Source: Mageeibacillus sp. UBA1046
Lineage (GTDB): Bacteria > Bacillota > Clostridia > Saccharofermentanales > DTU023
Reading direction: 5' to 3'
Length of the DNA stretch: 35,204 nt
NCBI GenBank assembly: GCA_002316595.1
Contig: DCDV01000004.1
Coordinates: 109,275-144,478, forward strand
The notes under the pieces are model-generated. The model was given only the letters and a program-made list of their open reading frames with translations. It had not been told where the DNA came from and made no database searches. The translations under genes were made by a program, and so were the position numbers. Every line of letters starts with the position of its first letter. The first letter of the stretch is position 1. This document shows, piece after piece, positions 1-8,255 of the stretch.

Positions 1-1471
1 AAACCGGCTGTGTATGCTTGTTGGGAATCTCTATGCCGATGGCTGATTTGCCCGGTATCGGCGCTTCAATCCTGACGCCGTACGCAGCCAGATTCAAGGC
101 GATGTCATCGCTAAGATTCACGATCTTGCTGACTTTCACCCCCAAGCCCGGGGTCAGCTCAAAGCGTGTCAGTGTGGGACCTGTAGTATAGTTTGTTACT
201 TTCGCCTCTACCCCAAAACTTTGCAGCGTTTCTTCCAGTTTCCTGCTCATCTCCTGAATATTGCGGATATTCTCGCGGGATGGCTGGCGAAACTTGTCTG
301 CTTTCAATAAATTAAGCGGGAAAGGTTTATATTCGGCGAATAAGGAAAGCTGTTCACCTTTGTGGTTAATTTTTATTTTCCTGACACCGTTGGTTTCATG
401 GCTGCGATCGACCCAATCTTCACGGCTGAATTTATCCTCCACTCTTTGCGGTCCGGCTTTCACGGCAGAACCGGCATCGACTCCGCCTGTACCCTGACGT
501 CCATTAACTCCGGACTGACTGAATCCTCCGTCCTGCTTAGCGCCGGTACCGTCAACATCTGCCCCCTGCACCGACCTTTCTCTATCAGTCAGCTGAGCAT
601 TTGGAGACAGTTCTCCCTTATACATAGGGTAGTCTATATCGCTGCCCGGATACTCGTTTGCCTGAGCGCGCAAATCACCCTCAGGCAGTTGATACCTGAC
701 CCGGTCATTTCCCCCGGGCAGATCAGTTTCAAAATTATCCGGCTCTTCACCGTCAGGAGCATGCTCTCTATTGAGATAATTAATATCACCGAACTCGTCA
801 TAGAGATTCGTATCAAGATTGATAATATTTCTGTTTTGAATTTTATTCTTGATGCTGCTGCCTACTTTAGTCTGCGTATCCTTAAAAACTTGTGCTGATC
901 TGCGCACATAGGCAGAATAGGAAACATTGAAAATAAGTACCGACAAGGCAAGAATCATTGCAATCATTATGATAATCGCGCCTGTATGTCCGGCTACCGC
1001 TCTCAGACCAAGACCGATCAGCCCGCCAATCAGTCCGCCGCTCCAGATGCCTGCCTCAGCAGCGTTTCCGACAGCAATGCCCTGTTGCCACAAGGTGTCA
1101 ATCAATTGAAAGGCGCTGAGCTCTCCGCCGGCAGGAGAAAGAGATTCGAGCGACACCCCGGCCAAAAGGCTGATAATGCCGCCAGCCATCAACAAGATCA
1201 GACCGACACTGATCAAGCGGAATCGGGTCGTCTGCGGCTCATCTTCAAGAAAATACTCTACTGCCAGATAGATCAGGAAAGCAGGAATAACATAAGCTGC
1301 AGTTCCCATAATGCCTAAACCAATGTTTCTGGCGAAGGCGCCTATGGGCCCGGTCCAGCGCTGCGGTGCGTAGAAGGCCAGAGCAAGCAGCAGCGCTGCC
1401 GCCGCATAAAATACGCCGTAGATCTCTTTACGTGCAGTGTTCTTATTGTCTTCAGCTGCCCAAATCATCAT
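1..1471 (-). CDS. ftsK: DNA translocase FtsK/SpoIIIE family, N-terminal part (3' end beyond window)
   Basis: The frame stays open from an ATG at 1471 to the left edge, giving the first 490 codons. FtsK/SpoIIIE proteins are membrane-anchored ATP-driven DNA pumps that move chromosome ends through the division septum. Four hydrophobic segments lie in roughly residues 15-180, as expected for the FtsK membrane anchor. A polar linker rich in Gly, Asp and Asn follows to about residue 370, and then the start of the conserved alpha/beta motor region. There [18 protein letters not shown] and [18 protein letters not shown] match the FtsK block just before the Walker A domain. The motor and gamma domains are outside the window, so completeness cannot be judged. 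The start lies 10 bp after the NUDIX stop, so the gene is probably the last of an rnhA-nudix-ftsK operon. An alternative ATG is at 1468. The ribosome binding site is weak. Confidence 0.92.
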   Translation of the reverse strand, partial: MMIWAAEDNKNTARKEIYGVFYAAAALLLALAFYAPQRWTGPIGAFARNIGLGIMGTAAYVIPAFLIYLAVEYFLEDEPQTTRFRLISVGLILLMAGGIISLLAGVSLESLSPAGGELSAFQLIDTLWQQGIAVGNAAEAGIWSGGLIGGLIGLGLRAVAGHTGAIIIMIAMILALSVLIFNVSYSAYVRRSAQVFKDTQTKVGSSIKNKIQNRNIINLDTNLYDEFGDINYLNREHAPDGEEPDNFETDLPGGNDRVRYQLPEGDLRAQANEYPGSDIDYPMYKGELSPNAQLTDRERSVQGADVDGTGAKQDGGFSQSGVNGRQGTGGVDAGSAVKAGPQRVEDKFSREDWVDRSHETNGVRKIKINHKGEQLSLFAEYKPFPLNLLKADKFRQPSRENIRNIQEMSRKLEETLQSFGVEAKVTNYTTGPTLTRFELTPGLGVKVSKIVNLSDDIALNLAAYGVRIEAPIPGKSAIGIEIPNKHTQPV

Positions 1472-1481
1472 GTTTTCTCAC

Positions 1482-2294
1482 TTAAGCTAATCTGGCCGCG
1501 AGCAAAATACCAATACATGTTTTTGCATCCATGATGCTGCCGTTCAGAACCATCTGCATAGCATCATGCAACGGCAGCCTGACGAGAGAGACAAACTCTC
1601 CGTCATCACAATTCTTCTCACCTCTGGTAAGATCCTCCGCCAGAAAAATACTGATCAATTCATCCGAGTACCCCGGAGTAGGCATGATAGTGGCCAGCTC
1701 GCGCCAATCTTCAGCTGCAATACCGGTTTCTTCATAAAGCTCACGCTTGGCGCAGCTTAGCGGGTCTTCGCCGGTATCCAGCTTGCCGGCAGGCAGTTCC
1801 AAAGTTATGCGGTCAAAGGCCAGGCGAAATTGCCTGACCATAAATATATTTTGATTGTTATCCATTGCCAGCACACAAGCCCCGCCCGGATGACGTACAA
1901 TTTCTCGCCGGGAATGTCTGCCATCAGATAAGAGTACTTTGTTCTGCTCCACCGAAAATATGCGGCCGACAAATTTGATATCAGTTTCTATAAGGCTCTC
2001 TTTTAATTCTATGTCAGGATCCAGAGGGGCTGCTTCTTCAATTGCTTCACCGGGAGCATACATAAAATTATTTTTATCCCGGAAAAGACCCTCTCTTTGA
2101 TCTTGAGGAAAATTTTTGCTCTGTGCCTGAGAGAGATCCCTGATCTGATCCCGGAGCAGATCCTCGTCATGGTCCTGAGGGTGACCCTCAGCTTGATCAG
2201 GATATTTTTCAATCGAGTCAATCTTGTCAGCCTGTTCAGATGCTTTTACCCGGGCAGGTCTGAGATCAAATTGTTTTTCCTTCTCACCATCCAT
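1482..2294 (-). CDS. NUDIX hydrolase, ADP-ribose pyrophosphatase type, with N-terminal extension
   Basis: This 270-residue protein carries a canonical Nudix box: a Gly five residues before a Glu, then RELYEETGI at about residues 200-208. That motif binds Mg2+ and hydrolyses nucleoside diphosphates linked to another group. The flanking sequence (HPGGACVLAMDNNQN, VRQFRLAFDRITLELPAGKLD) resembles the NudF/ADP-ribose pyrophosphatase branch, so ADP-ribose or a related nucleotide sugar is the likely substrate. Residues 1 to about 90 are not part of the fold. They are polar, rich in Asp, Gln, Arg and Glu, and look disordered; typical family members are about 180 residues. The ATG at 2294 follows AGGAG by 10 bases and lies 3 bp after the rnhA stop. 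An internal ATG at 2063 has no ribosome binding site, so the extension is probably translated. Confidence 0.88.
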   Translation of the reverse strand: MDGEKEKQFDLRPARVKASEQADKIDSIEKYPDQAEGHPQDHDEDLLRDQIRDLSQAQSKNFPQDQREGLFRDKNNFMYAPGEAIEEAAPLDPDIELKESLIETDIKFVGRIFSVEQNKVLLSDGRHSRREIVRHPGGACVLAMDNNQNIFMVRQFRLAFDRITLELPAGKLDTGEDPLSCAKRELYEETGIAAEDWRELATIMPTPGYSDELISIFLAEDLTRGEKNCDDGEFVSLVRLPLHDAMQMVLNGSIMDAKTCIGILLAARLA

Positions 2295-2297
2295 TGG

Positions 2298-2759
2298 TTA
2301 CTGTCTCCTCTTTATCTCTTCAACAGCCATCTTATCACATCGGATATTATCTTCATCGTCGGCATGTCCCTTTACTTTGACCCATTCGATGTCATGGCGT
2401 TCACTCTCCTTCAGCAGCGCCTTCCAGAGATCTTGATTGATGACATCATTGCCGGCAGAGTTCTTCCAATCATTCTTTTGCCATTTGTCCAGCCATTTGT
2501 GCCGGAAAGCATTAACCAGATATGCGCTGTCGCTGTGCAGCAGCACACGACATGGCTGATTGAGCTCGCGCAAGGCCATCAGGGCGGCAGTCATCTCCAT
2601 TCGGTTATTGGTAGTGTTCGGATCATAACCACTGATCTCCTTCACGTAATCTCCATACCTGAGGACCGCAGCCCAGCCGCCAGGTCCGGGGTTGCCCGAG
2701 CATGCGCCGTCTGTATAAATCACTACTGTAGGTTTTGCATTTTCTTGCTTTCGCGTCAT
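2298..2759 (-). CDS. rnhA: Ribonuclease HI
   Basis: RNase HI cleaves the RNA strand of RNA-DNA hybrids and removes primers and R-loops. The 153-residue protein has the expected order of acidic catalytic residues: Asp in YTDGACSGNPGPGGWA, Glu in NRMEMTAALMAL, Asp in HSDSAY and a late Asp in RCDKMA. It also has the basic KWQKNDWKNSAG segment of the bacterial handle region and the VKGHADD loop. The frame is open further upstream to 2846, but the ATG at 2759 has GAGGAG 7 bases before it, and the extra residues match nothing in RNase HI. I therefore use 2759. It is the first gene of a minus-strand run with the NUDIX and ftsK genes. Confidence 0.95.
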   Translation of the reverse strand: MTRKQENAKPTVVIYTDGACSGNPGPGGWAAVLRYGDYVKEISGYDPNTTNNRMEMTAALMALRELNQPCRVLLHSDSAYLVNAFRHKWLDKWQKNDWKNSAGNDVINQDLWKALLKESERHDIEWVKVKGHADDEDNIRCDKMAVEEIKRRQ

Positions 2760-2810
2760 TAAATCGCTCCTCAAAGATAAGTACACCTGTTCCGCTGACT
2801 TATAAGAAGC

Positions 2811-2901
2811 AGATCTTGCTCTGCGCCATCGGATCACACTTAGCATTGCCGCTGCAGAAAGACATTCAATCAGATCTTGCTTTTCGCCATCGGATCACAC
2901 C
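2811..2901. repeat. 30-bp direct repeat, two copies with 61-bp period
   Basis: Copy one (2811-2840) and copy two (2872-2901) share the core GCCATCGGATCACAC and the flank AGATCTTGCT and differ at only a few positions. They lie in the presumed 5' leader of rnhA. On the minus strand each copy contains an ATGGCG start-like codon opening a very short reading frame. Confidence 0.75.
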
Positions 2902-2911
2902 TTAATAGCAC

Positions 2912-2920
2912 ATTTTATCA
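2912..2920 (-). promoter_or_regulatory. Candidate extended -10 promoter for the rnhA operon
   Basis: On the minus strand TGATAAAAT matches an extended -10 element (TGnTAtaaT). No good -35 hexamer is present at the usual distance. It lies about 150 bp upstream of rnhA, so the transcript would include the duplicated leader segment. Confidence 0.35.
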
Positions 2921-3079
2921 AATGAAGCACAATCTTAACAGCGAGAAGACAAAGGATTACGCCATTTAACAGTTGAGAGTATGTGTAACTAAGACCGTGA
3001 CAATTTATTTTAAACATAGCATAATGTTGATTAATAGCCCCAAGTCACTCAGGAATCAAATCTAGAGGAAGACAAAGAG

Positions 3080-4057
3080 GTGGATGAAATGGACTTAATT
3101 TACCTTAATATCAATGCCGTAACTGAGCACTTGCCTGATACCAAAAAAGAAGAGGCCGCATTAGATTTGCGGACAAAAATAGATGCCCGGCTGCCGTCTG
3201 ATCCTTCCGCAGAAGACATTAAGAAGGTTTTGCAGGAAATGGGCAATCCGCATCAACAGGCTAAAAACTACGATACACGTCAGCGTTACCTGATCGGCCC
3301 TGATTATTACGACGGCTATCTTGCCATGCTGAAGCTGGTGGTGGGCATTCTGATTACAGTAATGGCTATAATAACGGTCCTGATCTGGATCATTAATCCT
3401 CCCGGCGGCGGAATCGTACAATTCATCATAGACCTGATTACAGGCATTGTCGGCGGCGCAGTACAAGCTGCTGCCTGGGTCACAGTAATATTTGTCATTT
3501 TGGAACGCACGGGAACTGCTGTGCCGCCCCTGCATCAGAACTGGACAATAGTTGAGCTGACAAAAGCAAAACCTGATCGCTTGCTGATTAAGCGCAGTGA
3601 TTCGTTTATATCTGTCTTCTTTACCATAATATTTGCTGCCATACTCTATTTCAGACCCGAACTGTTCTCTTTTTTCTATAAAAGCGGCGACGCCTGGGTT
3701 ACGATTCCATTCTTAAATCTCGAGCGGCTGCAGGACTTCATGCCTTTCATACTGATAATCGCGCTGCTGGAGCTGACCGTTGCAATTTGGCAGCTGATTA
3801 CCAGACGCTGGAACCTGAGTCTCGCCATCGCAAATGCGGTGAAAACTATAACTTCAATGGGTTTGTCGCTGGTCATGCTGTGGAACCGCGCCATCATTAA
3901 TCCGGCTTTTAGCACAGAAGTGTCGCAGCGCGTGTCTTTCAGCGCAGCCTCTATTGAACGCTCGATCGAGATTGGTGTCTGGGTCATCATAGGAATCATT
4001 ATAGTTGCTTCGCTGATAGATTTGATCACGCCCTTTGTGAAAATAAGCCGCAAATAA
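3080..4057 (+). CDS. Multi-pass membrane protein with HAAS-like N-terminal domain
   Basis: The first 70 or so residues (YLNINAVTEHLPDTKKEEA, DLRTKIDARL, VLQEMGNPHQQAKNY) have the pattern of the HAAS signalling domain. This is a small helical module found before transmembrane regions and often encoded next to PadR-type regulators. About six hydrophobic helices follow, near residues 80-105, 112-140, 175-193, 220-241, 253-270 and 298-318. No catalytic motif is visible, so the function is unknown. Two starts fit: GTG at 3080, with AGAGGA about 10 bases upstream, and ATG at 3089, with AGAGG 8 bases upstream. They differ by three residues. No PadR gene is adjacent, and the gene converges on the DMT permease with 4 bp between stops. 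Confidence 0.7.
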   Translation: MDEMDLIYLNINAVTEHLPDTKKEEAALDLRTKIDARLPSDPSAEDIKKVLQEMGNPHQQAKNYDTRQRYLIGPDYYDGYLAMLKLVVGILITVMAIITVLIWIINPPGGGIVQFIIDLITGIVGGAVQAAAWVTVIFVILERTGTAVPPLHQNWTIVELTKAKPDRLLIKRSDSFISVFFTIIFAAILYFRPELFSFFYKSGDAWVTIPFLNLERLQDFMPFILIIALLELTVAIWQLITRRWNLSLAIANAVKTITSMGLSLVMLWNRAIINPAFSTEVSQRVSFSAASIERSIEIGVWVIIGIIIVASLIDLITPFVKISRK

Positions 4058-4061
4058 ACTT

Positions 4062-5018
4062 TTACAACTCGTTAACGCTATTATTCTTGCTGCCCACGGT
4101 GTTTAAGTAGATTATGCCCAGGACTACCAGCATTAAACCCAATATAATATACGGTGTGAAGGATTCTTCCGGTATGAATAATGCTGATAATATCGAGCCG
4201 AAGATAGGGATGAAGAGCCGATAAATGGCCAGCTCGCCGGCATCATTGACCTTGAGCAGCTCATACCAAAGGATAAAGGCAACGGCTGAAATGATAGCTG
4301 AGTAGATAAGCAAAACAACTGCAGTAACATTCCAGTTCAGTTTATGTTCGAGTCCGATATAACCAATCACCATCAGCGGAATTGAGCCGAAGAGCAGCTG
4401 TCCCCATGTTATGATCGGAGCAGCTATTCTCTTACCTTTCGGCTTAATCAGAGTCTCCACCAGCGCTGTAAAAGTACCGGATATTAACATAAAGCCCTCA
4501 CCCCGTAAAGTGAAATCGAGATCGAACCCCTTATCAATATTAGCCATAATGATTCCTGAAAACCCCAAAATAAGTGCAAATAGTTTGCTGCGGTTAAACT
4601 TGTCCTCTTTAACAACAAATGGAGCTATCAACACTGTAATAAAGGTAGAAGAAGAGACAAGCACAGCCCCCTTTACTCCGCTGATATAAGCCAGTGCGTT
4701 ATAGTAAAAGAAGTAACAAAGGGTTATGCGCAAGAGACCTATAATCACGAGAAAACGCCAGTCTCTTTTCTTCAGTCTGTTCAGACGCAATTCCGCGTTT
4801 TTCCTGCTTTTGACAAACAGATAAGCAAAAACCATCAGCGAAGCCAGAAAAAAGCGCATTCCGGCATAATAAATGCGAGTAAAGATTTCGCTGGGCGCCA
4901 TATTCAGTGCTGCAAACGAAAGCTTCGTTACAGGAACAGCGCTGCCCCACAAAAACATGGCAATCAGTGCAAAAACGAATACCACTCTCTTATTCTGAAA
5001 TTTACTGATCTGTTTCAT
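4062..5018 (-). CDS. EamA/DMT-superfamily permease
   Basis: This 318-residue, very hydrophobic protein has about ten predicted transmembrane helices in two homologous halves, the layout of drug/metabolite transporters with two EamA domains. Typical features are the N-terminal ALIAMFLWGSAVPVTKLSF and the mid-protein LILGFSGIIMANIDKG. In the second half, the segments around GELAIYRLFIPIFGSILSA and LGLMLVVLGIIYLN are the usual ends of EamA repeats. The substrate cannot be predicted; members export amino acids, nucleotide-like metabolites or drugs. The ATG at 5018 starts a good first helix but has no clear Shine-Dalgarno. The gene stands alone on the minus strand between the convergent HAAS-like gene and tRNA-Trp. 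Confidence 0.85.
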   Translation of the reverse strand: MKQISKFQNKRVVFVFALIAMFLWGSAVPVTKLSFAALNMAPSEIFTRIYYAGMRFFLASLMVFAYLFVKSRKNAELRLNRLKKRDWRFLVIIGLLRITLCYFFYYNALAYISGVKGAVLVSSSTFITVLIAPFVVKEDKFNRSKLFALILGFSGIIMANIDKGFDLDFTLRGEGFMLISGTFTALVETLIKPKGKRIAAPIITWGQLLFGSIPLMVIGYIGLEHKLNWNVTAVVLLIYSAIISAVAFILWYELLKVNDAGELAIYRLFIPIFGSILSALFIPEESFTPYIILGLMLVVLGIIYLNTVGSKNNSVNEL

Positions 5019-5150
5019 ATATCAAGCAGTCTATCCTAAAGCCGGCACAAAAGCATCGTTTGCTTCATCCAGGATTTCTCAGCTGTCAGTTAAAGATCTC
5101 AGGCGATAATTAGCTGAAATATTTATAGTACGACATGCGTTGTAGACATT

Positions 5151-5188
5151 AAATAAGCCCGGAAACTACTGAGTTTCCGGGCTTATTT
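5151..5188 (-). terminator. Rho-independent terminator after tRNA-Trp
   Basis: A perfect 17-bp stem (arms 5151-5167 and 5172-5188) encloses a 4-base loop. It begins directly after the encoded CCA of tRNA-Trp. The U-rich part falls within the outer stem. Confidence 0.85.
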
Positions 5189-5263
5189 TGGCAGGGGAGA
5201 CAGGATTTGAACCCGCAACCCACGGTTTTGGAGACCGTTGCTCTACCGTTGAGCCACTCCCCT
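5189..5263 (-). tRNA. tRNA-Trp (CCA anticodon)
   Basis: The cloverleaf folds on the minus strand. The acceptor AGGGGAG pairs with CTCCCCT. The anticodon stem ACGGT/ACCGT holds loop CTCCAAA, giving anticodon CCA. The T arm contains GGTTCAAATCC. The discriminator G is at 5192, and a 3' CCA is encoded at 5191-5189. Confidence 0.96.
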
Positions 5264-5278
5264 AAGTAATGCTGGCTC

Positions 5279-5308
5279 ATCATATCATCAGGTTTTCAGC
5301 ATTGTCAA
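5279..5308 (-). promoter_or_regulatory. Promoter of tRNA-Trp
   Basis: On the minus strand TTGACA (5308-5303) and TATGAT (5284-5279) are separated by 18 bp. The predicted start is about 9 bases before the tRNA 5' end. This is a near-consensus sigma-A site. Confidence 0.8.
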
Positions 5309-5383
5309 ATTAATTGGCATCAGACCTTGCGATAAGCAGGTCTCTGATTACTCCATTACAGGAGTAACAGAAACACCTGATCC

Positions 5384-5412
5384 TTGACATAGTAGACGAA
5401 TAACAGTAGAAT
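5384..5412 (+). promoter_or_regulatory. Promoter of tRNA-Pro
   Basis: TTGACA (5384-5389) and TAGAAT (5407-5412) are separated by exactly 17 bp. Initiation would fall near 5419, a few bases before the tRNA at 5424. Confidence 0.85.
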
Positions 5413-5423
5413 CGACAATGTTT

Positions 5424-5500
5424 CGGGGTGTAGCTCAGGTGGCTAGAGTGCGTGCTTGGGGTGCACGAGGTCGCAAGTTCAAGTCTTGTCACTCCGACCA
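5424..5500 (+). tRNA. tRNA-Pro (GGG anticodon)
   Basis: The acceptor CGGGGTG pairs with CACTCCG, with one G-U pair. The D arm contains TAGCTCAGGTGGCTAGAG. The anticodon stem CGTGC/GCACG holds loop TTGGGGT, giving anticodon GGG. The T arm has GTTCAAGTC. The discriminator A is followed by an encoded CCA at 5498-5500. Confidence 0.96.
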
Positions 5501-5540
5501 AAAAATGGGACTGTCTCATGATTGAGGCAGTCCCATTTTT
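5501..5540. terminator. Bidirectional terminator between tRNA-Pro and pnp
   Basis: The long inverted repeat AAAAATGGGACTG...CAGTCCCATTTTT is flanked by A and T tracts on both sides. It starts directly after the tRNA-Pro CCA and lies 22 bp beyond the pnp stop codon. It can therefore end both convergent transcripts. Confidence 0.88.
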
Positions 5541-5562
5541 ATTGTTCTTACTACTTTAACTT

Positions 5563-8055
5563 CTAGAAGTCACGCTGACTTCTGGGATCCTTATTATCCT
5601 GACCTTGATCGGAGCCGCCGGCAGGCCTGTTATCATTATTGTTTTCGTTTCTGCGATCTCTTCTGCCGCCGGAACGTCTGTCCTCTCCCTGCGGTCTGGA
5701 ATCGCGCCCTCCGGAACGTCTGTCCTCTCCCTGCGGTCTGGAATCGCGTCCGGAACGCCTGTCGTCTCCCTGCGGTCTGGAATCGCGCCCGCCCGAACGT
5801 CTGTCGTCATTACGAGGTCTGGAATCACGGCCGCCGGAACGACGGTCTGATTCGCCGCGTGGCTTATAATCTCTGTTGCCGCGGCTTGATCTGTCTACAT
5901 CCCGGCGATCCCGGCGTCCGCCGCCATCAGAAGAATCGCCTCTAAAACCTTCGGGTTTTTCCATCAGGTCGCGCATAGATAAATTTAGCCTGCCTTGCGC
6001 GTCGACTTCTGATACTACAACTTTTACAGTTTGTCCCGGCTCAACTACATCTTCAACTTTCTCAGTGCGCTCCCAGGACATCTTGGAAATATGCACCAGA
6101 CCTTCTTTGCCGGGAGCGATTTCTACAAAGGCTCCGAACGGCATCAGTCTGGTCACAACGCCTTCAAATACAGTGCCCGGTTCAGGATCCAAGGCAATGG
6201 CCTTAATTTGCTTGATCGCTTCTGCCGCCGCCTTCACATTAGGCGAGGCAATATATACATGTCCTATCGGACCATCTTCCTCGATATCTATCTCTGCTCC
6301 CGTTTCCTCTTGGATGCGTCGGATTACTTTGCCGCCGGATCCTATTATTTCGCGGATCTTGTCAGCAGGAACATCAATCATCTCGATCTTGGGGGCCCAT
6401 TCAGAGAGCTCTTCTCTTGGCTGTGGAATTGTCGGCAGAATTACTTCGTCGATAATCTGAATACGCCCTTTGCGTGTAAGTTCCAGAGCGTCCTTGATTA
6501 TGTCATAGCTCAGACCGTCAACTTTAATGTCTACCTGGATGGCGGTAATTCCATCACTTGTGCCGGCAACTTTAAAGTCCATGTCTCCGAAGAAATCTTC
6601 TATACCCTGAATGTCCATAAAGACCAGATAATCAGAGTCATCTTCCGGATTAACAATCAGACCGCTGGAAATACCGGCGACGGGCTTAGAAATAGGCACT
6701 CCGGAGGCCATCAGTGCTAAAGTTGAAGAACAGACGGCTCCTTGCGATGTCGACCCGTTGGACATTGTGATTTCTGATACGTTACGAATAGCGTATGGGA
6801 AATCCTCTTCTGAGGGTAATACAGGCAGCAGTGCTCGTTCTGCCAATGCACCGTGACCTAGCTCACGCCTGCCGGGAGAACGGGCTGATCTTGCTTCTCC
6901 GACACTGTAAGAGGGGAAGTTATAGTGGTGAATATAACGCTTGCGCTCTTGTTCGGTGATACCATCCAGACGCTGACAATCAGACAAAGTGCCCAGAGTT
7001 GTGACAGTCAAAACTTGAGTCTGCCCGCGCTGGAAGAGACCTGATCCATGCACTCTGGGGAGAACATCTACTGCCCCGCTTAGTGGACGAATTTCGTCTA
7101 AAGATCTTCCGTCTACTCTCTTTTTCTCATTAAAGAGATAATCTCTGACAACTGCTTTCTGCACCATGTCCAGGACTTGAGAAGTCCAAGATTCCCATTC
7201 TTCATTTATGCCGGTAAGGTGTGCTGAAAGCTCTTCTTGTAATTCGGCCAAGTTTTTATCGCGCACCGCCTTGTCCTCAGACAGCACTGCGGCTCGCATC
7301 TTGTCCCATAAGAATTCTTTAGCTGCCTCAAAAACCTCTGCCGGGGCTGAAGTTGATTCAAAGGTGAACTTTTCTTTACCTATCTCATCTTGCATCTTCT
7401 GCAGTAAATGACAGACGTTGGTTATTTCTTTGTGACCGGCAATAATAGCGGCCATCATGTCTTCTTCATTAACTTCATTGGCGCCTGCTTCAATCATGCA
7501 GACCTTTTCTGCACTTCCGGCTACAAAAAGATCCAAATCGCTGGCTTGCGTCTGCTGATTATCAGGATTGACAATTATCTCGCCGTCTACAATTCCTACT
7601 TGCATCCCGGCAAGAGGACCATTCCAGGGAATGTCGGATATCATCAGTGCGGCAGCTGAACCGATTAGCGCCGCCACCTGGGGTGAATTATCCTGATCTA
7701 CTGATAAGACAAGATTAGAGATGACTACTTCATTACGCAGGCCAACAGGAAACAGCGGTCTTAAAGGCCTGTCGATCGAGCGGCCAATCAGGACCGCATT
7801 TTCTGAAGGTCTTCCTTCTCGTTTCAGATAGCCGCCTGGAATTTTCCCGACACTATACATTTTTTCTTCATAATCTACTGAAAGCGGGAAGAAATCTAAT
7901 CCCTCCCGCGGCTGAGCAGATGCCGTTACCGTAGAGAGTACAGTTGTATCTCCATAACGTACTAACACTGATCCATTGGCGAATTGAGCAATCTCACCTG
8001 TTTCCAACTGCAATTTACGACCGGACAGGTCGTATTCATAAATTTTCTTTGTCAT
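5563..8055 (-). CDS. pnp: Polyribonucleotide nucleotidyltransferase (PNPase) with long Arg/Gly-rich tail
   Basis: PNPase degrades RNA 3' to 5' by phosphorolysis and is a core exoribonuclease. The first RNase PH-like core (YDLSGRKLQLETGEIAQFA, YGDTTVLSTVTAS) and the second (KRVDGRSLDEIRP, GSGLFQRGQTQVL, IMDIQ-like FMDIQGIEDFFGDMDFKVAG) are complete. They are followed by a KH domain near residue 565 (IREIIGSGGKVIRRI) and an S1 domain at about 625-695. Residues from about 700 to 830 form a low-complexity tail with near-identical GRDSRPQGEDRRSG units; most bacterial PNPases end soon after S1. The frame extends upstream to 8100, but the ATG at 8055 has AGAGGA at good spacing and matches the usual N-terminus. 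It is the second gene of the classic rpsO-pnp pair. Confidence 0.96.
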   Translation of the reverse strand: MTKKIYEYDLSGRKLQLETGEIAQFANGSVLVRYGDTTVLSTVTASAQPREGLDFFPLSVDYEEKMYSVGKIPGGYLKREGRPSENAVLIGRSIDRPLRPLFPVGLRNEVVISNLVLSVDQDNSPQVAALIGSAAALMISDIPWNGPLAGMQVGIVDGEIIVNPDNQQTQASDLDLFVAGSAEKVCMIEAGANEVNEEDMMAAIIAGHKEITNVCHLLQKMQDEIGKEKFTFESTSAPAEVFEAAKEFLWDKMRAAVLSEDKAVRDKNLAELQEELSAHLTGINEEWESWTSQVLDMVQKAVVRDYLFNEKKRVDGRSLDEIRPLSGAVDVLPRVHGSGLFQRGQTQVLTVTTLGTLSDCQRLDGITEQERKRYIHHYNFPSYSVGEARSARSPGRRELGHGALAERALLPVLPSEEDFPYAIRNVSEITMSNGSTSQGAVCSSTLALMASGVPISKPVAGISSGLIVNPEDDSDYLVFMDIQGIEDFFGDMDFKVAGTSDGITAIQVDIKVDGLSYDIIKDALELTRKGRIQIIDEVILPTIPQPREELSEWAPKIEMIDVPADKIREIIGSGGKVIRRIQEETGAEIDIEEDGPIGHVYIASPNVKAAAEAIKQIKAIALDPEPGTVFEGVVTRLMPFGAFVEIAPGKEGLVHISKMSWERTEKVEDVVEPGQTVKVVVSEVDAQGRLNLSMRDLMEKPEGFRGDSSDGGGRRDRRDVDRSSRGNRDYKPRGESDRRSGGRDSRPRNDDRRSGGRDSRPQGDDRRSGRDSRPQGEDRRSGGRDSRPQGEDRRSGGRRDRRNENNNDNRPAGGSDQGQDNKDPRSQRDF
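5671..5850. repeat. 42-bp tandem repeat inside pnp
   Basis: Repeat units begin at 5671, 5713, 5752, 5794 and 5836. Three periods are 42 bp and one is 39 bp, which keeps the frame but loses one codon. On the minus strand each unit encodes RSGGRDSRPQGEDR or a close variant. Confidence 0.9.
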
Positions 8056-8112
8056 CAAATATTTCCTCTCAATTTGATAGTTTGAGAAAGTATTTGCCAA
8101 CAGATGTAGTAG

Positions 8113-8190
8113 GTAGATTCTGCCTCGGTGCCCTTAGCATGACCAATGACGGTCCTCTTTGTTTGAAATAAGAACCGATGCACAATCTAC
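8113..8190 (-). promoter_or_regulatory. Long imperfect stem in the pnp leader
   Basis: Segment 8113-8128 pairs with 8175-8190: GTAGATT with AATCTAC, TGC with GCA and TCGG with CCGA, broken only by two single-base mismatches. A small inner hairpin (GACC/GGTC) lies in the 46-base loop. In E. coli, PNPase controls its own mRNA through a double-stranded leader cut by RNase III. A similar role here is inference from position and shape. Confidence 0.5.
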
Positions 8191-8228
8191 GTCCCACATT
8201 CTGTTGTTCTCAACTTGCTTATCCAGAA

Positions 8229-8251
8229 AACCGGCGGGTAAACCGCCGGTT
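8229..8251 (-). terminator. Hairpin after rpsO (terminator or attenuator)
   Basis: AACCGGCGG (8229-8237) and CCGCCGGTT (8243-8251) form a GC-rich 9-bp stem with a 5-base loop. It starts 5 bp past the rpsO stop. Only a short T run follows on the minus strand, so partial read-through into pnp is likely. Confidence 0.7.
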
Positions 8252-8255
8252 GCCT

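Noticed and set aside
362..898. Plus-strand frame of 178 codons
   Set aside because: It lies opposite the linker of ftsK, has no recognisable motif or ribosome binding site, and the minus strand reads a clear FtsK.
2760..2846. Upstream extension of rnhA
   Set aside because: The 29 extra residues match nothing in RNase HI, and the ATG at 2759 has an ideal GAGGAG site.
5310..5519. Minus-strand frame with VTRLELATSCTPSTHSSHLSYTP
   Set aside because: It is antisense to tRNA-Pro. This sequence is a well-known false protein produced by translating tRNA-Pro genes backwards.
5876..6720. Long plus-strand frames opposite pnp
   Set aside because: They are shadows of the PNPase reading frame with no domain features.
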